DNA from: Desulfovibrio sp.
GTDB lineage: Bacteria; Desulfobacterota; Desulfovibrionia; Desulfovibrionales; Desulfovibrionaceae
Direction of reading: 5' to 3'
Assembly: GCA_031272715.1 (NCBI GenBank)
Contig: JAISTH010000075.1
Coordinates: 1 to 58,900, forward strand
Length of the DNA stretch: 58,900 nt
Of the stretch, positions 17,782-26,321 are shown piece by piece (the stretch's first letter is position 1; every line of letters starts with the position of its first letter). A program made the position numbers and the translations under genes. Below the pieces are notes generated by a model. That model was not told the origin of the DNA. It worked only from the letters and a program-made list of their open reading frames with translations, and did no database searches.

Positions 17782-19236
17782 ATGGCACCATATACCGAAC
17801 AGGAAGAGACGTTTGCGAGTGCCAACGATGTCAGGATCAAGGTCATCGGCGTCGGTGGCGGGGGCGGCAACGCGGTGCAGGCCATGATCCGGTCCGGCCT
17901 GCGGGGGGTGCAGTTCGTCTGCGCGAACACGGATCTCCAGGCATTGGCCGCCAACAAGGCGAGCGTCAAGGTGCAGCTCGGGGAGAGGCTCACCAAGGGA
18001 CTCGGGGCCGGGGCGAATCCCGGCAGGGGACTCGAGGCGGCGATGGAGAGCGTCGAAGCCATCAAGTCGGCCATAGGCGAGGCCCATCTGGTGTTCGTGA
18101 CTGCCGGCATGGGCGGCGGCACGGGTACGGGGGCCGCCCCCATCGTGGCGAAGCTGGCCAGGGAGCAGGGGGCTCTCACCATCGGCGTGGTCACCAAGCC
18201 CTTCGACTTCGAGGGGCCGAAGCGGCGCGACCAGGCCGAGGGCGGCATCGCGGAGCTCGCGAAGTACGTGGACAGCCTGATCGTGATCCCCAATCAGCGG
18301 CTGTTCTCCTTCTCCAGCAAAAATCTCCCCTTCACGCAAATGCTGGAATTGGCCGACGATGTGCTGTATCACGCCGTGAAGGGCATCACCGATGTCATCA
18401 TGAGCGAAGGGATGATCAACCTTGATTTTGCGGACGTGAAAGCCACGATGCGCGAATCCGGGTTCGCCCTGATGAGCATAGGCAAGGCATCGGGAGAGAA
18501 GCGCGCCAAAGAGGCCACTAAGCAGGCGATTTCGAGTCCCCTGCTCGAGGATGTGACGCTGGACACGGCGAAAGCGATCCTCTATAACGTCACGGCGTCC
18601 AGGGACATCGCGGCGGAGGAGATCCAGCAGATAGGGGAGATCATCCACGACGAGGTCAACGGCAAAAACGGCGGGGACGAGGTCAACATCATCTTCGGCG
18701 TGATTTTCGACGACGATGCCGGAGACGAGCTGCGCATCACGGTGGTGGCCACCGGGATCGAGCCGGGCGCGAAGGTCAGGAAGCCCAAGAAGGACGACAG
18801 GAAGTTGGGGGAAATGATCGGTTTCGGCAGGAGAGAACCAGCCAAGGTAGTGCCCCCCAAAACCCCATGGTCGGTGCCGGAAGAAAAGACCCCTGCGGCT
18901 GCGAGGGGCAAGTCGATCACTGCCGCGGAATTGGCACGGGCCCCACGCAAGAACTACCCCGAGCCGATAGCGGAGCCCTTGGGGGGGCAAAGGCAGGGTA
19001 CGACTGACGATGTCTGCGACGATCAATCGTTGGATATCCCACCGTGCGAGCGCGCAAAAGGCAGGCTCTACGGCGGCAATTTCAGGGGGCGGATCGATTT
19101 CGATCCCTCGGATGTGGATCTCGAAACGCCCACGGTGCTGCGGTTGAAGCAGCAGCAGGAGCGTTCAAGGAACATCTTGCCCGAAGACGACGGCGAGGCG
19201 GCGGAGCGCAGGCGGGCGCAGGGCATGGTTTAACCT
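17782..19236 (+). CDS. ftsZ: FtsZ-2: full-length cell division GTPase
   Basis: 483 aa from ATG 17782 with GGGGGAGAG just upstream (a GTG at 17779 would add one residue). FtsZ polymerises with GTP into the Z-ring. All parts are present: VIGVGGGGGNAVQAM, CANTDLQALA, GGGTGTG, the T7 loop NLDFADVK, and the C-terminal domain through VVATGIEPG. A long linker of more than 100 residues follows, ending in LETPTVLRLKQQ, which fits the conserved peptide bound by FtsA and ZipA. A second, weaker peptide-like segment, LDIPPCERAK, lies about 50 residues earlier. About 40 nt separate it from ftsZ-1. Either this or FtsZ-3 could be the principal FtsZ. Confidence 0.93.
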
Positions 19237-19276
19237 GCTGGCGGGGCAGGGCATCCAACTAGAAGGGGATGGTGCG

Positions 19277-20608
19277 ATGGAGCAGTCAATCGTGGACGAC
19301 ATAGAAGAAATCTCTTTGAGCCGCAATGCGAAGCTCAAGGTGATCGGCGTGGGTGGAGGCGGCGGCAACGCCGTGCAGACGATGATCGACAAGGAGTTGC
19401 GGGGCGTGCACTTCGTCTGCGCAAACACCGATCTCCAGGCACTGACCAAGAATCAGGCTCCACACAAGCTGCAATTAGGCGAGAGACTCACCAAGGGCCT
19501 CGGGGCGGGCGCCGATCCTGAAGTGGGTCGCAAGGCCGCCCTCGAGAGTCTCGACGGCATCAAGGAGGCCATAGGCGATGCCGACATGGTCTTCGTGACG
19601 GCCGGAATGGGCGGCGGGACCGGCACCGGGGCGGCCCCACTGGTGGCGAAGGTCGCAAGGGAGATGGGCGTGCTGACGGTGGGGATCGTCACCAAGCCCT
19701 TCACCTTCGAGGGCGCCAAGCGCAGCAGGCACGCCGCCGCCGGGTTGGAGGAGTTCCGCCAGCACGTGGACAGCCTGATCGTGATCCCCAACGACAGGCT
19801 CCTCGCCCTCGCGGCCAAGAAGGCATCCTTCCTCAAGATGCTCGAAATGGCCAATGACGTGCTCTACCATGCCGTCAAAGGCATCTCCGACGTGATCCTC
19901 GGGAACGGCCTGATCAATCTGGATTTCGCGGACGTGAAGACCATCATGGCCGAATCGGGGCTCGCCCTTATGAGCACCGGCGCCGCGACCGGAGAGAACA
20001 GGGCCAAGGAGGCCACCCAACGCGCCATCATGAGTCCGCTGCTCGAAGACGTCTCCCTCGAGTCCGCAAGGGCGATCCTCTACAACGTGACGGCCACGGA
20101 TTCGATAACGCAGGCCGAGGTGCAGGAGGTGGGCGAGATCATAGCGGGCCAGGCCCACAACTCGCCGAACATCATCTTCGGGGTGGCGTTCGACGACAAG
20201 GCCGGAGAGGAACTGCGGGTCACGGTCATCGCCACGGGCATCGAGTCGCCATCGTCTGTCAGGGTGCCGGATGTGGACGACACGAAGAAGCCATTGGGCG
20301 GCGCGAAGGTGACACGGTTCTCCGATGCCAATGGCGGCTTCGGACGGTCCATGCGTGACAATCAGGCGGGACGGGGGACGCAGGGACCAGGCACGCAGAC
20401 AGGGCAAGCCAAGCAGGCGGAGTCCCCGTGGTATGAGAAGAAGGGACGGACGTCCCACGCAGGCGTCGGCAACCGCGCCGTCAACACCACACTGCATGGC
20501 GAGAGCCTGTCTGGAAACGAGCGTCACGTCTACGACAACATAAGCAGTGCCGCCTTGGGGGGCAAGGACGATACGTTGCCTGCGTTCCTCATGACGCAGC
20601 CCAACTAG
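19277..20608 (+). CDS. ftsZ: FtsZ-3: full-length cell division GTPase
   Basis: 443 aa. A second complete FtsZ: VIGVGGGGGNAVQTM, CANTDLQALT, LGERLTKGLGAGADP, GGGTGTG, T7 loop NLDFADVK, and C-terminal domain ending in VIATGIES. The linker of roughly 110 residues is rich in Gly, Gln and Ser. The tail DTLPAFLMTQPN closely matches the conserved FtsZ C-terminal peptide (PAFLRTQ type) but has Met in place of the usual Arg. AGAAGGGGAT precedes the start. An intrinsic terminator follows 140 bp downstream, so it closes the dcw transcript. Confidence 0.94.
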   Translation: MEQSIVDDIEEISLSRNAKLKVIGVGGGGGNAVQTMIDKELRGVHFVCANTDLQALTKNQAPHKLQLGERLTKGLGAGADPEVGRKAALESLDGIKEAIGDADMVFVTAGMGGGTGTGAAPLVAKVAREMGVLTVGIVTKPFTFEGAKRSRHAAAGLEEFRQHVDSLIVIPNDRLLALAAKKASFLKMLEMANDVLYHAVKGISDVILGNGLINLDFADVKTIMAESGLALMSTGAATGENRAKEATQRAIMSPLLEDVSLESARAILYNVTATDSITQAEVQEVGEIIAGQAHNSPNIIFGVAFDDKAGEELRVTVIATGIESPSSVRVPDVDDTKKPLGGAKVTRFSDANGGFGRSMRDNQAGRGTQGPGTQTGQAKQAESPWYEKKGRTSHAGVGNRAVNTTLHGESLSGNERHVYDNISSAALGGKDDTLPAFLMTQPN

Positions 20609-20613
20609 GGAAG

Positions 20614-20639
20614 ACGGCGCCACCGTGCGCAGGCGCCGT
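20614..20639 (+). other. Hairpin just after ftsZ-3
   Basis: ACGGCGCC (20614-20621) and GGCGCCGT (20632-20639) form a perfect 8-bp stem with a 10-nt loop, starting 6 nt after the ftsZ-3 stop. No T-tract follows, so it is more likely to protect the mRNA end or assist the stronger terminator further on. Confidence 0.4.
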
Positions 20640-20704
20640 GTTCCGGAACGTCCTTCCGATGCGCACAGAGATTTTCAGGGCTTGCCCTTTCGGCCCTGAA
20701 ATGC

Positions 20705-20738
20705 CCGCCGGGAGGCCCATTGGGGGCCTCCCTGGCGG
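20705..20738 (+). other. Long hairpin between ftsZ-3 and its terminator
   Basis: CCGCC plus GGGAGGCCC (20705-20718) pair with GGGCCTCCC plus GGCGG (20724-20738) with one bulged T, giving a 14-bp stem and a 5-nt loop. No T-tract follows. Confidence 0.4.
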
Positions 20739-20747
20739 TGCGGATTT

Positions 20748-20786
20748 GCGATGCGCCGTGCCCGCCGCGGCGCATCGCGCATTTTT
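20748..20786 (+). terminator. Intrinsic terminator of the dcw cluster
   Basis: GCGATGCGCCG (20748-20758) and CGGCGCATCGC (20768-20778) form a perfect 11-bp GC-rich stem with a 9-nt loop, followed by GCATTTTTG. Stem strength plus the T5 tract make it the best terminator after ftsZ-3. Confidence 0.75.
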
Positions 20787-21081
20787 GAAGCCGAGGAAAG
20801 GTGCGAGGAGTTGCCGCTTGCGATGGCGTTGACAGGCCCTGTCCGATGGAGTCGCGAACATCGCGAAAATGGCGGACAGAGGGATGCCCCTGAGGGAGGC
20901 GGCGGCGAGGAATCCGCGGAAATCCTCGACGGGGGCGCCGTCTCCGTGTAGTCTGTCTGTGGCCATGCAAAGGGCCAGATGCGGTGCGACCCCATTGACG
21001 TCGCGCCACGTCCGGCCAGGCGGATCAGGGATCGCCTGAAGCCTCGGGACCGGTCCGGTGCATGGGTCATGGGAGAGGACG
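20787..21081. other. Spacer between dcw terminator and AbiE pair
   Basis: About 295 bp without a convincing gene. A TTGACA near 20829 has no partner -10 at proper spacing. It must carry the abiEi promoter, but no clear inverted-repeat operator was recognised. Confidence 0.4.
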
Positions 21082-21897
21082 ATGCCAGACACGGGCCTTG
21101 CCAGGCATCTGGACCGGCTGCGCAGTTCCGGGCCGCCGTTTTTCTCGGACATGTCCGTGTCCGAGGCCCTGGGAACGCCGCCTGAGACTTTCCGCGCCGA
21201 CATCGCCGACCTGGTGGACGCGGGCGACGCCGTCTGCCCGCATCAGGGTTTCTACGTCCTTGCGAAAGACGGCAGGCCGGGACTGGACGCCGATCCGACG
21301 CGATGGCTCCAAGGCTTCATGGCGTTCCTCGGCATCCGGTATCGCGTCTCGCTCCTGAGCGCCGCCGCGCATTTCTACGGGGCGTCCCACCAGGCCATCA
21401 TGTGCACCCAGGCGATAGTGCCCACGGACGTGAAGGACATCCGCACGGGATACGCAACGGTGCTTTTCCTCCGGCAAAAACCTCGCATGTTCGCGAAGGT
21501 CAACGGTGAACCCTGGGTGGTCCGCCGCAGGAACGGACTGGTCGCGGCCTCCCCTGAACTCACGATCTTCGATCTGGTGGATTTCGCCCGAAGCCACCCG
21601 TCGGAGACATGGCACATCGGTCAGACCGTCAAGGACATGGGCGACATGGCACGCCCGGACCGATTGCGGGAACTTGCACGGTGTTTTCTTGTCCCAGTCG
21701 TCCGCAGACTAGGATATCTTCTCGACCACGCAGGACTGAAGCCTCAGGCGGATGCGCTTATCGACTTCATCCGTCCCGGGGCCAGACACGTACGTCTGAA
21801 TCCAAGAGTCAAGGAGATACCCGGACTGCGACAGAACTATGAACTGGACGAGAAGTGGGGGATCGTCCTAAACGACCATCTGGAGTATGACATATGA
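21082..21897 (+). CDS. abiEi: AbiEi-type antitoxin / autorepressor, copy 1 (intact)
   Basis: 271 aa from ATG 21082 with GGGAGAGGA upstream; in-frame upstream Met codons lack such a site. AbiEi is the antitoxin of the type IV AbiE system: an N-terminal winged helix-turn-helix represses the operon and a C-terminal domain counteracts the toxin without direct binding. The N-terminal 60 residues (LARHLDRLRSSGPPFFSDMSVSEALG) form the HTH part, and the central LVAASPELTIFDLVDFAR is shared with all copies here. It overlaps abiEii by 4 nt (ATGA). GC content is lower than in the dcw genes but higher than in copies 2-4, suggesting it is the copy still maintained. Confidence 0.82.
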   Translation: MPDTGLARHLDRLRSSGPPFFSDMSVSEALGTPPETFRADIADLVDAGDAVCPHQGFYVLAKDGRPGLDADPTRWLQGFMAFLGIRYRVSLLSAAAHFYGASHQAIMCTQAIVPTDVKDIRTGYATVLFLRQKPRMFAKVNGEPWVVRRRNGLVAASPELTIFDLVDFARSHPSETWHIGQTVKDMGDMARPDRLRELARCFLVPVVRRLGYLLDHAGLKPQADALIDFIRPGARHVRLNPRVKEIPGLRQNYELDEKWGIVLNDHLEYDI

Positions 21898-22820
21898 TTC
21901 CGATCCAATATCTTGACGAGTGGAGCGAAACGACCGCCCCTTGGCCGTATCGTTATCAAGTCGAGCAGGACCTGATCATCAGCCGCATCCTGTGCGATCT
22001 GTATCAAGACGATTTCCTTCGCGAGAAGACCGCGATTCACGGTGCAACGGCGATCAACAGGCTGCTCTACCAAAAACCCTACAGATACTCAGAGGATATT
22101 GACCTGGTCCAGGTCTATGCCGAACGGATTGGTCCTGTCATGGACAGGATTGACGACATCGTTCCGCCATGGCTAGGAAAATATTCCTATGACCACACAA
22201 AGTATTCAGTCCACCTGTTTTTCAAGTTTTTCCCTGAAACGTCCACTGATGAAGAGCCCGTACGCCGCAAGCTGAAGCTCGAGATTTCCATGAGGGACCA
22301 TGGATGCATTCGCGGCTATCAGATGTATCCCTATTCCGTCAGAAACGGATGGTACAGCGGCGATGCAGAAATCCTCTCCTACACACAGGAGGAGATGTTG
22401 GCATCCAAGTTCGGCGCTTTGTTCAAGCGAGGAAAACAGAGGGATTTATACGATACTGCTTATGCCCTCGAACACATCGCGCTCGACATTGACGCCATCA
22501 TCTCATGCTGTTTTGAGCTTGGCAAAAAAGCGGAAGCTCAGACAGGGGTGAAGTTCCATCTGACCAGAGCGAATGCAGAAGAGATCATGCTCGGCAAGCT
22601 CAAGAAGGATCTGCTGGGGCCAGTCCCGGCAACTTTGCCATTGGGCATTCGCTTCGACGAAGAGGAGGCCTTGAGGGCATTTGAGGTCATCTGGTGGGGT
22701 CTGGTGGTCAAGTTTCCCGGAAGCCCATGGGCATTGACGGAAAAAGTCTTGGATGGCTTGCGGAAGTCTCGTCCAGGATTTTTGGAAAAGGCACAATCCG
22801 TTGACGTCATGGAAGGCTAG
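21894..22820 (+). CDS. abiEii: AbiEii-type nucleotidyltransferase toxin, copy 1 (intact frame)
   Basis: 308 aa. AbiEii toxins are nucleotidyltransferase-fold enzymes that halt growth and can abort phage infection. The fold is recognised by AIHGATAINRLL followed by YRYSEDIDLVQV, where DID supplies the metal-binding aspartates, and later RRKLKLEISM. In the decayed copies 2 and 4 the first motif reads HGGTAIN; here the second glycine is alanine (GCA), which could weaken nucleotide binding. DLYDTAYALEH matches the conserved helical region of the family. It is translationally coupled to abiEi. The frame is intact, but it lacks the roughly 80-residue C-terminal extension still readable in copy 4. 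Confidence 0.8.
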   Translation: MIPIQYLDEWSETTAPWPYRYQVEQDLIISRILCDLYQDDFLREKTAIHGATAINRLLYQKPYRYSEDIDLVQVYAERIGPVMDRIDDIVPPWLGKYSYDHTKYSVHLFFKFFPETSTDEEPVRRKLKLEISMRDHGCIRGYQMYPYSVRNGWYSGDAEILSYTQEEMLASKFGALFKRGKQRDLYDTAYALEHIALDIDAIISCCFELGKKAEAQTGVKFHLTRANAEEIMLGKLKKDLLGPVPATLPLGIRFDEEEALRAFEVIWWGLVVKFPGSPWALTEKVLDGLRKSRPGFLEKAQSVDVMEG

Positions 22821-23153
22821 CTCAATGTAGTGATTACCTTCTGCGGACGTTCGTGGCGCAAGCGTCCACCTAGTTTTTCACGGTCTTGGGCATCGAGAGT
22901 GCGTGTGTCAGCAAGAAGGTGAGTTTGAGAGGTTTTGGGAGCGGAGGCAGGCCAATGCGTGCGTGCGAGGCTAACCGAAGTCTTGGAGAGATCGGTGGGG
23001 AAGAATTTCGTCGAAGATGATGTGGCCGATTGAGGTGAACGGTTAGGCTTGGGACGATTGAGGCAATTTCAGGAATGAGGGCTCTATGCGAACCTGATCG
23101 TCGTTTAATCACCCATCAGATTTTTAGCAGAGCTGCCAGTAAATCGTGCTGCT
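22821..23153. other. Gap between convergent AbiE arrays
   Basis: About 330 bp with no supported gene. Minus-strand open frames here do not resemble the HicA toxin expected beside hicB; the sequence looks like degraded remnants. Confidence 0.4.
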
Positions 23154-23378
23154 TTAGTAGCTGACCACTGATTTATATGGCATGAAGTCTATGTGATCAA
23201 TTGGGGGAAAAGAACTTTCCATTTCAATTCGCTCAGCTATGACACGCAACGCAAGAGCTTTCACTCTTTCGCCAGCCTGTATTTTGGTCGTTCCATAGGC
23301 GAGTACGCCAAGAAACTCCAAAATTTCTGCGATCCATCGACCATCGGCTTCTTGTTCAAATTCCAATGCAAGTTTCAT
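23154..23378 (-). CDS. HicB-family antitoxin-like protein (orphan)
   Basis: 74 aa. The N-terminus MKLALEFEQEADGRWIAEI and the following LGVLAYGTTKIQAGERVKALALRV match the HicB partial RNase-H-fold domain, in which a HicB protein neutralises the HicA mRNA interferase. The usual C-terminal DNA-binding domain is absent, as in many short HicBs. No hicA is visible on either side: upstream lies decayed abiEii-2 and downstream is unassigned sequence. It may be a solitary antitoxin or an unrelated HicB-like protein. Confidence 0.6.
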   Translation of the reverse strand: MKLALEFEQEADGRWIAEILEFLGVLAYGTTKIQAGERVKALALRVIAERIEMESSFPPIDHIDFMPYKSVVSY

Positions 23379-23400
23379 TTGTAAAGGCCTATGACCGTCT

Positions 23401-24207
23401 AGGAAAGTTGACTACCAGCTTCCGCCATACAATTTCGAAAGTCTTAAGGGCGTCTTCCTCAGTGTATCGAGTGCTGGTGTAGTATCAATAAGACCGCTCT
23501 TAATTTTTTAAGCATATTTACCTTTATTTTAACTCTGGAAGTCTAAGTGGGTTTCCCAGTTTGTTCTTTTGATTTTTTTGGACAATTCTTTAAAACACGA
23601 AATAAAAGAATCGATATCAATTTGCAAATGTTCGAGATTGTAGTCCATATCATATAAATCTCTATGCTTCCTGCGTTGTAACATTGATTTGAACTTGGAC
23701 GCCAGCATTTCATCCTTGGTATACGACAGAACGAGGGCTTCCCCTTTGTACCATCCGTTTTGGACAGTGAAAGGTTATATTGGGTAGCCTTGGACACTTC
23801 CTTGATCTCGCATGGCGATTTCGATCTTCATCTTACAAGGCACTGGCTGTGTGTTCCCAGAAACCTCTGGGACAAATTTAAAAATTAAACGCCGAGGACT
23901 GAGAGTGGTCATAGAAATATTCTCCTAGCCACGGTGCAATGATTTCGTTGATCTTGTTAAGAACAGGTCCAATTCGTTCAGCATGAACCTCAACAAGGTC
24001 GATGTCTTCGGAGAATTTGTATGGCTTTTCGTATAGAAGTTTATTTATTGCTGTGCCACCGTGGATCGCCACTTTCTTACAAAAGAAATCATCGTCATAG
24101 AGTTCACATATAATCTGACTGATGATCAAATCTTGCTCAATCTGCCAGCGATATATCCAAGAGGCAACAGTTATGCCCCATTCATCGGTAAAGTGATTTG
24201 GGATCAT
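23401..24207 (-). pseudogene. AbiEii copy 2, decayed
   Basis: The first 109 codons read as a good AbiEii N-terminus (HGGTAINKLLYEKPYKFSEDIDLVEV) and then stop at 23878. Further fragments appear in shifted frames: a stretch near 23543-23797 encodes the DLYDM/CFKEL region out of frame, and EEDALKTFEIVWRKLVVNF is readable down to about 23401. Several frameshifts make it non-functional as a whole. The metal-binding motif is unmutated. It is coupled by a 4-nt overlap to abiEi-2. Confidence 0.75.
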
Positions 24208-25022
24208 ATGTCGTATTCAACCTCGTCATTGATGATCATCATCCATGTCTCGTCAACTTTATAATCATAATGCAGTTGAGGAATAATATTATACACTCTT
24301 GGGTTCAGTTTGATATGTCGCATTCCCGGTTTAATGAAGCCACGGAGCGCATCGGCCTGTGGTGTCAATTCGGCAAGGTCGAAGAAGAAGCCGAGTCTAC
24401 GGACGATACAGGAGGGATAACATTTGGCGAGTTCTTGCAGTCGGTCGGGTTTTGTCAGTTTGCCCATATCTTTTATAACTTGGCCAATAAGCCATGTCTC
24501 AGACGACCGTCTTCGGGCAAAATCGACCAGATCGAAGAGTGTGAGCTCCGGAGATGCCACAACTAGTCCACTTCTGCGGTAAATCAGCCAAGGATCTTTG
24601 TTCAGTTTTGCGAACGTGCGAGGGTGTTGGCGGAGGAAAAAAATCTTTGCATATTTCATTTTGATGTCCGGTACGTTCTGTGGCACTATAACGTGTGTGG
24701 CCATGATGGCTTGATGGGATGCTCCATAGAAGTCGGCTGCAGCACTCAGGTGTGACATCCGGTATCGGATGCCGAGGAACTCCATATAGCCGTGGATCCA
24801 CATCCTCGGATCGGCATTAAGGCTCGTAATGCCTTCTTCTGCGAGGATATAGAATCAAGGGCAAGGGCATACGGCATCGCCTGCGTTCACTAGGTCGACG
24901 ATGTCGCCGAGGAAAACTTTCGGCGGCTGTCCCAAAGCCTCGGACACGGACCTGTCCGTGAAGAAGGGCGGCCCGGAACTACGCAAATGATCCAGATGCC
25001 TTGCAAGATTTACGTTTGTCAT
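24204..25022 (-). pseudogene. AbiEi copy 2 with one in-frame TGA
   Basis: From ATG 25022 (MTNVNLARHLDHLRSSGPP) the frame runs to a TGA at 24855-24857 and continues in the same frame to 24204 with normal AbiEi sequence. Copies 3 and 4 have GGA (Gly, in PGFYILAE) at this codon, so a single G-to-T change produced the stop. Everything else matches an intact antitoxin of 272 residues, so this is a very recent nonsense mutation. Downstream reinitiation would give a protein without the HTH domain. Confidence 0.8.
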
Positions 25023-25212
25023 CGATATTCCTCGCAATATATGCTGCATCGCACTATAACTCATTCTAGAAGAACAAGATAGCTTAAATGTTATGGGTAG
25101 AGATTTGTTGATCCTTCCTTTGTCTACCTCATGAACAAAGTAAGCAATGCGCGGCGCTGCCCGTTGAATATTTCATTTATGTCTTTGTATGTCATCATCC
25201 ACTGAAGTCATT
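25023..25212 (-). repeat. Repeated abiEi upstream region, copy A
   Basis: Matches 26097-26286 at a constant offset of 1074 bp with scattered substitutions and no indels. Both contain the palindrome TTCTAGAA, AGGA just before the abiEi start, and end at the shared CACTGAAGTCATT. Each carries the promoter region of one minus-strand AbiE unit. Confidence 0.75.
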
Positions 25213-25284
25213 ATCGACTTGATGGAAGAGTTTCCAAGGAGCAGCGGTCTGGCGCCATTCTGCAATGAGGAAATATGGGATCAT
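25195..25284 (-). pseudogene. AbiEii copy 3, reduced to a 29-codon stub
   Basis: Starts with ATG overlapping the abiEi-3 stop and reads MIPYFLIAEWRQTAAPWK plus LFHQV like the other toxins. After about 23 residues the sequence switches to the upstream repeat of the next unit and stops at TGA. The toxin body has been deleted, apparently by recombination, leaving antitoxin 3 without a partner. Confidence 0.75.
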
Positions 25285-26096
25285 ATGTCGTACTCTATCT
25301 CGTCATTGATGATGATTTTCCACCTTTCATCAACGTTATATTTTGGATGAAGCTTTGGTATCTCCAGTACTCTGGGGTTCAGTCTGATATATCGCATTTT
25401 AGGACTGAGAAAACCACGAAGTGCATCAGCTTGGGGGGGTAGCTCAGCGAGATCAAGGAAATAGCCGAGTCTACGGACGATGCATGCGGGAAAACATTTT
25501 GCAAGTTCCTTCAGTCGGTCTGGTTTTACCAGTTCTCCCATGTCTTTCGTGATCTGACCTATGAGCCACGTCTCCGACGATCGGCTGCGGGCAAAATCAA
25601 CCAGATCAAAGAGCGTGAGTTCTGGGGATGCCACGATCAGCCCATTTTTGCGGTGAGCCAACCATGGGTCTCTATTCACTTTTGCGAACATACGTGGATG
25701 CTGACGGAGGAAAAAAATCTTTGCATATTTTGTGCAGATATCCGGGATATCTTGCGGCACAACAATATGTGTGCTCATGATGGCCTGGTGGGATGCTCCG
25801 TAGAAATCTGCTGCGGCGCATAGGTGCGACATGCGGTATCGGATGCCGAGGAATCCCATATAGGCGTGGACCCATTTCCTAGGGTCGGCATCAAGGCCTG
25901 TTATGCCTTCTTCTGCGAGAATATAGAATCCAGGCTGGGGGCATACGGCATCGCCTGCGTTCACCAAATCGACGATGTCGCCGAGGAAAACTTTAGGCGG
26001 CTGTCCCAAAGCCTCGGACACAGACCTGTCCGTGAAGAAGGGCGGCCCGGAACTGCGCAAGTGATCCAGATGCCTTGCAAGATTTCCGTTTGTCAT
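25281..26096 (-). CDS. AbiEi-type antitoxin, copy 3 (intact, toxin deleted)
   Basis: 271 aa from ATG 26096 (MTNGNLARHLDH), the start that aligns with all other copies; the frame extends 5 codons further. It is uninterrupted and collinear with copy 1, with HTH segment RSSGPPFFTDRSVSEALG and central VASPELTLFDLVDFAR. Its toxin is a 29-codon stub, so this is an antitoxin-only locus. Such orphans can neutralise or co-repress related systems. Whether it still represses the copy-1 promoter is unknown. Confidence 0.8.
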   Translation of the reverse strand: MTNGNLARHLDHLRSSGPPFFTDRSVSEALGQPPKVFLGDIVDLVNAGDAVCPQPGFYILAEEGITGLDADPRKWVHAYMGFLGIRYRMSHLCAAADFYGASHQAIMSTHIVVPQDIPDICTKYAKIFFLRQHPRMFAKVNRDPWLAHRKNGLIVASPELTLFDLVDFARSRSSETWLIGQITKDMGELVKPDRLKELAKCFPACIVRRLGYFLDLAELPPQADALRGFLSPKMRYIRLNPRVLEIPKLHPKYNVDERWKIIINDEIEYDI

Positions 26097-26286
26097 CGAT
26101 ATTCCTCGCAATATGTGCTACATCGCAATATAACTCATTCTAGAAGGACAAGATAGCTTAAATGTTATGGGTAGGGATTTATTGATCCTTCCTTTGTCTA
26201 CCTCATGAACGAAGTCAGCCATGCGCAGTGCTGCTCGTTGAATATTCCATCAATATGTTTGTATATTTTCATCCACTGAAGTCATT
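26097..26286 (-). repeat. Repeated abiEi upstream region, copy B
   Basis: Partner of 25023-25212. Upstream of the shared CACTGAAGTCATT, in the minus-strand sense, lies the end of abiEii-4 rather than an abiEii N-terminus, so the two copies mark the breakpoints of a unit duplication and later deletion. Confidence 0.75.
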
Positions 26287-26321
26287 GTAGATCTGTTTTG
26301 TTGTTGGGTTGCCATTCGTAT

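Noticed and set aside
22870..23112. 80-codon minus-strand frame next to hicB as the hicA toxin
   Set aside because: It lacks the HicA dsRBD-like pattern and the catalytic histidine context (GSH) in the right place; composition is His/Pro/Leu-rich like noise.
24855..24857. TGA in abiEi-2 as a possible selenocysteine codon
   Set aside because: Sister copies have GGA (Gly) at this codon, not Cys, and no SECIS-like hairpin was noted just downstream. A nonsense mutation is simpler.
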